From Candidatus Krumholzibacteriota bacterium (GTDB taxonomy: Bacteria > Krumholzibacteriota > Krumholzibacteriia > Krumholzibacteriales > Krumholzibacteriaceae), in contig JAFGCX010000011.1 in NCBI GenBank assembly GCA_016932415.1, positions 124,001-188,000 on the forward strand: DNA of 64,000 nt, written 5' to 3'. The notes beneath the pieces were generated by a model, which was not told the origin of the DNA, did no database searches, and saw nothing but the letters and a program-made list of their open reading frames with translations. Of the stretch, positions 53,967 to 60,320 are shown one piece after another; position 1 is the stretch's first letter; each line of letters starts with the position of its first letter. The position numbers were made by a program, and so were the translations under genes.

Positions 53967-54554
53967 TTACCCGTGCTTGTGGATCGACGCGCCGCAATGG
54001 GGACATTTTTCCCGTGATCTGTCGGCGATCTTGCCGCAATGCGGGCAGGTGTCGAACGAAGTCTTGCACGAATTGCAGAGCATCGACGAAGCATCGATAT
54101 CGGCGTCGCAGTAGGGGCATTGCTTGTCCTTGCCACTCCTTTTGACTTCGTGAAGTTCGGGCACTTCGGCCGGTTCTCCCGTCTCAAGCCTTTTTCTGTA
54201 GTCCTCTATAGCGGCGTGCAGGGCGTCGGCCCCGAGGTTGGAGCAGTGCAGCTTGTTGGTCGGCAGGCCTCCGAGTTCTTCGGCGACCATCTCGTTCGTT
54301 ATCTCCATCGCTTCATCAAGGGTCTTGCCAAGAGCCATCTCGCTGACCATGCTCGAAACGGCGATCGCCGCTCCGCATCCGAAAGTCTTGAATCGGATAT
54401 CGGCGATCCTGTCATCTTTTACCGAGATCATGAATGTCATCATATCGCCACAGGTGGGATTGCCGACCTCACCAACGCCGTCAGGCTTTTCAAGGTCGCC
54501 CACGTTTCTCGGATTCATGAAATGGTCCATTACCTTGTCACTATAAAGAGCCAT
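53967..54554 (-). CDS. IscU/NifU-type Fe-S scaffold fused to tandem zinc ribbons
   Basis: A 195-residue fusion. Residues 1-125 form an IscU scaffold with Cys35, Asp37 ('GNPTCGD'), Cys60 ('FGCGAA') and Cys104 ('KLHCSNLG'). Residues 146-187 form two zinc-ribbon-like Cys4 knuckles: Cys146/149/160/163 and Cys170/173/184/187 ('CPHCGK', 'CPHCGAS'). NifU normally carries a ferredoxin domain and a Nfu domain here instead. It overlaps the IscS-like gene by 14 bases. Confidence 0.92.
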   Translation of the reverse strand: MALYSDKVMDHFMNPRNVGDLEKPDGVGEVGNPTCGDMMTFMISVKDDRIADIRFKTFGCGAAIAVSSMVSEMALGKTLDEAMEITNEMVAEELGGLPTNKLHCSNLGADALHAAIEDYRKRLETGEPAEVPELHEVKRSGKDKQCPYCDADIDASSMLCNSCKTSFDTCPHCGKIADRSREKCPHCGASIHKHG

Positions 54555-55728
54555 CTTTTTTCTCCCTGTATATCGGTGACATCTCGCGCAGGCGCGAGAC
54601 TACCGGTTTCATCTCGTTGATCGCGTAGTCGATCTCGCCCGCGCTGTTCTCCGGCCCGAACGAGAATACTATCGAACCCTGGGCAGTCGCCGCGTCGAGC
54701 CCGAGGGCTTCGAGGACATGGCTCCCCTTCAGGGAACGCGAGGTGCAGGCCGAACCACTCGCCGCCATGATCCCCTTCTGGTTAAGGAAGAGCAGAAGCC
54801 CCTCTCCCTCGATATATTTTACACAGAACGAAGCGAGCCCGGGAAGCCTCTTCTCCGGGTGGCCTGTTAATATCACATCTTCGATACTGCCTGGAAGTCC
54901 TTTTATCATCCGGTCCCTGAGTGTGATGAGCAGAGCGGCTGTTTCATCCAATTCGGCAAGAGCGAGCCTTGCCGCGACGCCCATCCCGGCGATCGCCGGG
55001 ATATTTTCCTGCCCGGCTCTTCGATTTCGCTCCTGGACTCCTCCTTCGATCAGCCTGTTCATCGGAACGCCTTTTTTCAGGATGAGTGCCGCTGCCCCGG
55101 GAGGGCCGCCGAAGTTCTGCCCGGCTATAGTCATGGCGCTGACCGGCATATCATCGAGCTTTATCTTTATCTGGCCGGCAGCCGCCCAGGAATCAGTATG
55201 GAAAGGCACTCCCTTGTCAGCGCAGATCATCGACAATTCTTCGATCGGTTCGATCGTCCCGATCTCGGAGCTGGCGTGAATGACAGAGACAACCGCCGCT
55301 CCTTCGGACAGGGCTTCGTCAAGTTGTCCCGGATCGACCAGCCCGGTCCGGTCGACCGGGAGGGTGACAAGCTCGAACCCTTCCTTTCGGAGAGATTCGG
55401 CCGGGATCACCACTGAATGATGTTCGATCGCCGAAATGATCACTCTGGGGGATTTTTTCTTTCTCGCCCTGGCTATCCCCTTGATCGCCATATTGTTCGC
55501 CTCTGAACCGGTCGCGGTGAAGATGATCCCGGACGGGTCCGATCCGATAAGAGCGGCTACCTTTTCCCTGGCCTTCTCAAGTTTTTCCGCCGCTCTCTGC
55601 CCGCGGTCATGGACACTTTGCGGATTTCCGAATCCATCAAGAAGAAGCCGCGACATCTCGTCCACCGCCTCGGGTCTGGCAGCTCTTGCCGCGTTATGAT
55701 CGAAAAAAGTCTCTTTCTGTTTATCCAT
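54541..55728 (-). CDS. cysteine desulfurase-like protein (IscS/NifS fold) lacking the PLP lysine
   Basis: A 395-residue class V aminotransferase-fold protein aligned over its length with IscS. The persulfide Cys328 is kept in 'ASGSACTSRSLKG', as are His103, Asp179 ('HTDS') and 'GGVQERNRRAGQEN'. However, where IscS has 'SGHK' with the PLP-binding Lys, this protein reads 'AGQNFGGPPG' (Gln204-Asn205; codon AAC at 55114-55116). The N-terminal 'DHNAARAARPE' is also unlike the usual 'DNAATTP'. Without the lysine, ordinary desulfurase activity is unlikely; a role as cluster ligand donor or scaffold partner of the IscU fusion is more likely. First gene of the operon. Confidence 0.92.
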   Translation of the reverse strand: MDKQKETFFDHNAARAARPEAVDEMSRLLLDGFGNPQSVHDRGQRAAEKLEKAREKVAALIGSDPSGIIFTATGSEANNMAIKGIARARKKKSPRVIISAIEHHSVVIPAESLRKEGFELVTLPVDRTGLVDPGQLDEALSEGAAVVSVIHASSEIGTIEPIEELSMICADKGVPFHTDSWAAAGQIKIKLDDMPVSAMTIAGQNFGGPPGAAALILKKGVPMNRLIEGGVQERNRRAGQENIPAIAGMGVAARLALAELDETAALLITLRDRMIKGLPGSIEDVILTGHPEKRLPGLASFCVKYIEGEGLLLFLNQKGIMAASGSACTSRSLKGSHVLEALGLDAATAQGSIVFSFGPENSAGEIDYAINEMKPVVSRLREMSPIYREKKDGSL

Positions 55729-56079
55729 ATCGCAATCCTTTTAATCAGAATAATTACCGTCTCTCGAATAATCCATCAATAGGCGGAGTAACGCAAACAA
55801 AATCTGGCTCCCCGCCGGAGTGGCTCGCGCGATGGTTAAAAAAGAATTTAGTGGAACTATCCCGTGCCGATGACATATAATAGAAAACCAGTTCAGATGA
55901 TTACTCCGGCGCCCCACGCTGTCAAGGCAATCAGGATGGCAAGATCCGGATGTGGGAGCTGGAGCGGTTTGTTTTGGACCGGGAATTACAACTGGAAGGC
56001 GGCTGCGGAGGTTTTCACGCGGGCCGCCGATGAAGGATCCGGAAAAATCCGGACCGAACCTCAGGTGGAGGACAGAATT
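55729..56079. other. Divergent intergenic region between IscS-like and DUF1573 genes
   Basis: Holds a TATAAT at 55876-55881 reading rightwards with only a weak -35 (TGGAAC, 55853-55858), which would fit transcription of the DUF1573 gene with a leader of about 190 bases. An open frame from 55864 runs into the DUF1573 gene, but its first 72 codons look unrelated to any family and the signal peptide starts at 56080. GGTGGAGGACAG just before 56080 is the ribosome-binding site. Confidence 0.45.
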
Positions 56080-57129
56080 ATGAAGGATATTCGAAAACTG
56101 GCAATGGCACTGGCGCTGTTTTCCCTGCTGGCCGGCGTAGCGCTTACGGCGACGGCGCAGGCAACGGATTCGCCTATGTTCTTTGTCAGGGAAAAAACTG
56201 TCGATCTCGGCAACTTCTATGAAGGGCTCGACATCGCATATGACTTTACGGTCAGAAACAACGGGGTAGGTGAGCTGCACATAACAAGCGTGCGGCCTGG
56301 GTGAGGCTGCTCAGTGGCCGACTATGACAAGGTCATCCTTCCCGGGCAGGAAGGGAAAATAGGAATAAAGATCACAGGATTCAAAATTCACCCCGGGCGT
56401 TTCAAGAAGTCTTTCACGGTCGCGACGAACGATCCCGAGAACCAGAAGGTAGTCCTCTATGTGACCGGAGTGGTAAAGAAGGTCTTCGAGTTCTCGAAGA
56501 GCCTCAACCTTTCCGGATTCGCGGGGGAAAAGCTTGAACTTGAATCGATCATCTCGATACAGCTTCCCGAAGCGATCGCCTTCACCGGGTGGCACTGGTC
56601 GGAAAAGAGCAGGGATTACGATTTTCTCTGCGACAATCTCGGCATCGATATGTTGACCATGGAAGCGGGAAAAAGATTCAGCCTCAAGGTCTGGACCAGA
56701 GGAGAGGTGAAGCCGGGTAACTACGGCGGTGACCTTATCCTCGAAACCGATTTCAAGGATATTCCCGAAAAGAGCGTGATGTTCCGGCTGACGATAACGC
56801 CTGATGTCCAGGCTACGCCGAGCAACGTGATAATGAAAGAGATGAGGATCGCTGAAGGCACTACGAAGAATTTTGAAAAGATAGTGTCAGTGATCGCGAC
56901 GAGGGGAGATACTCTCAGGATCCTCGAAGTCATTCCTGACAGGGAGGATATCACGGTCAACGTGAGGGAGACCCGCCCGGGAAAAGCGTTCAGCTGCGTG
57001 GTAAGTATCCGCCCGCCCGCGGAATCGGGAAAATACCAGGGCTCGGTGACATTTGTCACCAATTACAAGGGATACGAGAGAATTACAGTGCCGATAACGG
57101 GAATGGTCAGGTCAGTTCCGGAGAATTAA
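56080..57129 (+). CDS. candidate selenoprotein: exported DUF1573-domain protein with in-frame TGA at codon 75
   Basis: Read through one TGA (56302-56304), the frame encodes 349 residues. An N-terminal signal ('LALFSLLAGVALTATAQA') is followed by a DUF1573/Ig-like domain: 'REKTVDLGNFYEGLDIAY', 'NNGVGELHITSVRPG', then TGA, then 'GCSVADYDKVILPGQEGKI'. DUF1573 proteins have a conserved Cys-Gly-Cys here, so the TGA takes the place of the first Cys (Sec75-Gly76-Cys77). The frame is identical on both sides and stays open for 825 bases after the TGA. Two further Ig-like modules fill the C-terminus ('HPGRFKKSFTVATNDPE', 'SVTFVTNYKGYERITVPI'). The alternative is a nonsense mutation or sequencing error. 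A TlpA-like thioredoxin follows. Confidence 0.7.
56302..56336 (+). promoter_or_regulatory. candidate bacterial SECIS element after the TGA
   Basis: Starting 20 bases after the TGA, ATGAC (56324-56328) pairs with GTCAT (56332-56336) around AAG; a further inner G/C region (GGC...GCC at 56305-56319) precedes it. The apical loop lies about 25 bases from the TGA, inside the spacing usual for bacterial SECIS hairpins, and carries the G/GGU-like sequence that SelB recognises. The stem is short, so this is suggestive only. Confidence 0.4.
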
Positions 57130-57163
57130 ATATCTCCGGATGGCGTTGGTTCGAATTTTACCG

Positions 57164-57195
57164 GGGTGTGCCATGGCATGGGCACGCCCTTTTTT
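57164..57195 (+). terminator. intrinsic terminator between DUF1573 and TlpA-like genes
   Basis: GGGTGTGCC (57164-57172) pairs with GGCACGCCC (57181-57189), one G-T pair, around an 8-base loop and is followed by six T (57190-57195). The next start codon is only 17 bases away, leaving no room for a separate promoter. Confidence 0.8.
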
Positions 57196-57211
57196 GAAAG
57201 GATGAAAAAGG

Positions 57212-58135
57212 ATGAAGACAAAAAGAATATTGGCGGCTTTTCTGGTGGCCCTGGCTATCATGCCGGCATTCGCCGCGGGCCAGGACAGGGAAGAAGAGGC
57301 GAGGAATCAATATGCCGCGATGATGCAGGAATTCGAGCAGAAAAGATCATCTCTCGGGCAGATGCAGCTGATCGAACTGGCAGAGAAGAATCTCACCATG
57401 TTCATCGAAAAATTTGATGGAACTGTCGCTTCGGGCAGCGCCCGGGTCGTTCTGGGGCAGATATTCAGCGGGACCGGAAGGGAGAAGGAAGCGGTAGAAC
57501 ACCTCGTCAGATACCTTGCCGCGCCGTTCGAAAAACAGCCGGTGGAAGAGGGCGTGGCAAGGCAGATCCTTGCTACCGCCTATATGTCGATGAATAAATT
57601 CGATGAGGCGGAGGAACAGTTGAAGGCGATCATCGATCCGGCAAGCGGAGCCGATCCCAGAACGAAGCAGATGGCAAACGCGACTCTTCCAAAGATGGAG
57701 ATCCTCAGGAAGCTGAAGATCGGCAACAAGGCGATCGATTTTTCAGTTACTGCCGCTGACGGAAAAAAACTTGATCTGCAGCAGTACAGGGGAAAAGTAG
57801 TCCTTATAGATTTCTGGGCTTCCTGGTGCGCGCCGTGCAGGGCGGAGATGCCGACGGTCAAAAAGGTATACAGCGAGAACAAGGGGAAGGGTTTCGATAT
57901 TATTGGGATCTCAATGGATGACAGCAGGGAAAAGTTCGACAGTTACGTCAAGGAACAGCAGATCGAATGGCGGCAGGTCTTTGACGGAAAAGGGTGGCAG
58001 GCCGAGTTGGGATTAAAATACGCGGTCGGTTCGATCCCTTCGACTTTTCTTGTCGATCGCGCCGGAGTGATCAGGTATAAGAATCTCCGCGGGAATGAAC
58101 TCGGGGAAGCGGTCGCCGAACTGCTTGCCGAGTAG
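57212..58135 (+). CDS. exported TlpA/ResA-like thioredoxin with N-terminal helical repeat domain
   Basis: A 307-residue periplasmic thiol-disulfide protein. After the signal peptide ('ILAAFLVALAIMPAFAAG') come helices of the TPR kind (about 25-165, 'QLIELAEKNLTMFIEKF', 'QILATAYMSMNKFDEAEEQL'), then a TlpA-type thioredoxin domain with the active site 'WASWCAPCRAEMPTV' (Cys206, Cys209) and cis-Pro in 'GSIPSTFLVDR'. Proteins of this sort reduce or isomerise disulfides in periplasmic partners, for example cytochromes c. Its position directly after the candidate Sec-containing DUF1573 protein suggests a redox pair. AAAGGA precedes the start by 8 bases; the upstream terminator overlaps the leader. 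Confidence 0.92.
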   Translation: MKTKRILAAFLVALAIMPAFAAGQDREEEARNQYAAMMQEFEQKRSSLGQMQLIELAEKNLTMFIEKFDGTVASGSARVVLGQIFSGTGREKEAVEHLVRYLAAPFEKQPVEEGVARQILATAYMSMNKFDEAEEQLKAIIDPASGADPRTKQMANATLPKMEILRKLKIGNKAIDFSVTAADGKKLDLQQYRGKVVLIDFWASWCAPCRAEMPTVKKVYSENKGKGFDIIGISMDDSREKFDSYVKEQQIEWRQVFDGKGWQAELGLKYAVGSIPSTFLVDRAGVIRYKNLRGNELGEAVAELLAE

Positions 58136-58161
58136 AGCTGCGAAAAAATCCGATCGGAGCA

Positions 58162-58200
58162 GGGCCGGACGAGCTGAAATTACGCTTCTCCGGCCCTTTT
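58162..58200 (+). terminator. intrinsic terminator after TlpA-like gene
   Basis: GGGCCGGA (58162-58169) and TCCGGCCC (58189-58196) form an 8-bp stem with a 19-base loop, followed by TTTT. Confidence 0.75.
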
Positions 58201-58285
58201 ATTTTCGCAGCAGCGTTTCTGTCAGTACTGGCAGGGCAAAAAGCTGACAGCAAAGAAATATTTTAAAAAAACCGAGAAAAAAAGG

Positions 58286-58315
58286 TTGACATTCGTTTAA
58301 TATTTATGAAATTAT
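58286..58315 (+). promoter_or_regulatory. candidate sigma-70 promoter of the hydrogenase-like operon
   Basis: A perfect TTGACA (58286-58291) with AATTAT (58310-58315) after 18 bases, in an A/T-rich stretch. A small hairpin CGCCG-TTTCA-CGGCG lies in the leader (about 58343-58357), before the start at 58384. Confidence 0.55.
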
Positions 58316-58383
58316 GTGCGCTGTTCTCAAGTTGGAGCCACGCCGTTTCACGGCGGTAACTTTTAAAAACAGAGAAGAATTAA

Positions 58384-59433
58384 ATGAGATTCATTGATTC
58401 GACTGATTTTGAGAGGCTTTTAAAAAAGCTCTCTGCAGAGGGGGAGCTTGTTGTTCCTGTCAGGGAAGAAGATACAGGAAAAATCCATATACAGAGAGTA
58501 GAAGCATTTCCGCTTCCGGCAGGCACCGCTTTCGATGGATTCAGATCTGTCGAAAGCCTTAAAGGGTTCGCGCAACACCTCAGGTCTGTTGTCGCCAGGT
58601 ATCCTTCCGAAGATATGGATCAGATGGAAGCCGAAGAATCGTTCCCGGTATTCGTGATCGTCGGTGCCAGGGGATGCGACCTCAAAGCTATGGAACTTGT
58701 CGACAGCGTCCAGGTGGAAGGCGATTATACAGACCCATTCTACAAGATCAGAAGGGACAGGATGCTGGTAATAGCCTCAGACTGCACGGAGTGCGGCGAG
58801 AGCTGTTTCTGTACTCTGACCGGATCCAACCCATGGCCCGAAAAAGGTTATGACCTTACTATCTCGAAAGTCGGAAGCGGATACCTCGTAGAGGAAGGTT
58901 CGGAAAGAGGAGCGGCGATCCTGTCGGAAAACAGCGAGCTCTTTTCAGAACCGAGGGAAGGGCAGGAAAAGGCAAGGGTCGAAAACCGCGAAAAGGTCCT
59001 CGCGCAGCTGAAGTCAAACAACAAGGATTACCCGGCATCGGCCGAGATGACCGAAAAGCTCCGGGGGGTACTGAACGACGAGCTCTGGAACGAAGAGTCG
59101 GCAAGATGCGTGGAGTGCGGCGCGTGCACCAACATATGTCCGACCTGTTATTGTTTTCTCCTCTTCGACCAGCAGGACGGGGAGCAGTTCAAAAGAGTGA
59201 TGTCATGGGATTCCTGCCAGGTAACAGGTTATGCCAGGATGGCGGGCATGGGTACTCCAAGGCCCCGCCTTTCTGACAGGGTCAAGCACAGGCTTTACCA
59301 TAAATATGATTATCTGGTCCTCAGCCATAACGCGGTCTTTTGCACCGGCTGCGGCAGATGTATCGACGCGTGCTCGGCAAGCATAGATATGCGCGATGTG
59401 TTCCGTAAAGTAAAAACGAAAGCAACCAGATAA
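58384..59433 (+). CDS. 4Fe-4S protein, hydrogenase beta-subunit (HydB/AsrA) like
   Basis: A 349-residue iron-sulfur protein of the type found as beta subunit of sulfhydrogenases and as AsrA. Cys motifs in order: 'SDCTECGESCFC', the ferredoxin pattern 'CVECGACTNICPTCYC' and 'CTGCGRCIDACSASI', giving two or three [4Fe-4S] clusters. 'SFPVFVIVGARGCDLKAMEL' is the family N-terminal half. It would pass electrons between the FAD subunit encoded next and the membrane complex. First gene of the operon. Confidence 0.9.
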   Translation: MRFIDSTDFERLLKKLSAEGELVVPVREEDTGKIHIQRVEAFPLPAGTAFDGFRSVESLKGFAQHLRSVVARYPSEDMDQMEAEESFPVFVIVGARGCDLKAMELVDSVQVEGDYTDPFYKIRRDRMLVIASDCTECGESCFCTLTGSNPWPEKGYDLTISKVGSGYLVEEGSERGAAILSENSELFSEPREGQEKARVENREKVLAQLKSNNKDYPASAEMTEKLRGVLNDELWNEESARCVECGACTNICPTCYCFLLFDQQDGEQFKRVMSWDSCQVTGYARMAGMGTPRPRLSDRVKHRLYHKYDYLVLSHNAVFCTGCGRCIDACSASIDMRDVFRKVKTKATR

Positions 59434-59447
59434 GGGAGCGAAAGGGT

Positions 59448-60266
59448 ATGGAAAACCCGTATTATCCCATAGATACTGTCCTGGAAGACGTGATTACCGA
59501 GACTCCGACGATCAGGACTTTCTGCCTGAAGCCAGCCAGGCCGGTTAAATTCAAGGCCGGGCAGTTCATGCAGCTTACAGTTCCCGGTGTCGGAGAAGCG
59601 CCATTCACCCCGAGCAGCGACCCGAATATCGAAGACAGGATGGAGATCACCATCCTCAGGACCGGTAAGGTCACCGAGGCGCTTCATGAGCTTAAGCCTG
59701 GAGCCAGACTCGGCCTGAGAGGTCCTTTCGGCAAGGGGTACCCGCTTGAAAAGCTCGGCGGCAAGGATGTCCTCGTGGTCGGTGGTGGGGTGGGGCTTGC
59801 TCCGATGCGCTCGCTGCTCTACGCCCTTTTCAACGATCCCTCGAAATACAACAGGATTGATATCAAGTTCGGGGCAAGGGAGCCGGCCGAACTGAGTTTC
59901 CGCAGGCAGTACAAGGAATGGAGCAGTCTTGCTTCGAACATCTCGTTAAAAACAACGATCGATATTCCTCATCCCGACTGGGACGGGCATGTCGGACTGG
60001 TCACGACTCTTCTTGATGACCTCGAGGTAAAGATCGCCGACTCGTTCGCCCTTTCATGCGGCCCCGAGATAATGTTGAAGTTCGTAACCCTGAAACTTCT
60101 GGAAGTGGGATATACTCCACCACAGATCTATCTTTCGATGAACAGGAAGATGTCATGCGGTATGGGAAAATGCGGTCGCTGTAATGTCGGGCATTACTAT
60201 CTTTGCGTCGATGGCCCCGACATGTGTTACGAGAAGATCAAGAACGTACCTAATGTCTTTGGCTAG
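59448..60266 (+). CDS. FAD/NAD(P)-binding oxidoreductase, hydrogenase gamma-subunit (HydG/AsrB) like
   Basis: A 272-residue ferredoxin-NADP reductase-type subunit. FAD-binding 'KAGQFMQLTVPGVGEAPFT', NAD(P)-binding 'VLVVGGGVGLAPMRSLLYAL', 'LSCGPEIMLKFVTLKLLE' and a C-terminal [2Fe-2S] motif 'MSCGMGKCGRCNVGHYYLC' are present. With the HydB-like subunit it forms the module that connects NAD(P)H to iron-sulfur clusters in sulfhydrogenases. Starts 14 bases after the previous stop with GGGAG. Confidence 0.92.
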   Translation: MENPYYPIDTVLEDVITETPTIRTFCLKPARPVKFKAGQFMQLTVPGVGEAPFTPSSDPNIEDRMEITILRTGKVTEALHELKPGARLGLRGPFGKGYPLEKLGGKDVLVVGGGVGLAPMRSLLYALFNDPSKYNRIDIKFGAREPAELSFRRQYKEWSSLASNISLKTTIDIPHPDWDGHVGLVTTLLDDLEVKIADSFALSCGPEIMLKFVTLKLLEVGYTPPQIYLSMNRKMSCGMGKCGRCNVGHYYLCVDGPDMCYEKIKNVPNVFG

Positions 60267-60320
60267 TATGCCGCGGTTGGGCGCTCTCGGCGGAGAAGCC
60301 GCCCGGGAAGAAAATGGTCT

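Noticed and set aside
55864-56079. N-terminal extension of the DUF1573 frame (72 codons)
   Set aside because: The signal peptide and a proper GGAGG site start at 56080; the extension has no family resemblance.
56305-57129. Treating the DUF1573 gene as two genes or a frameshifted pseudogene
   Set aside because: Both halves are in the same frame with only a TGA codon between, and the TGA falls on a conserved Cys; a GTG restart at 56314 would cut the domain and leave it without a signal peptide. A plain nonsense mutation is still possible.
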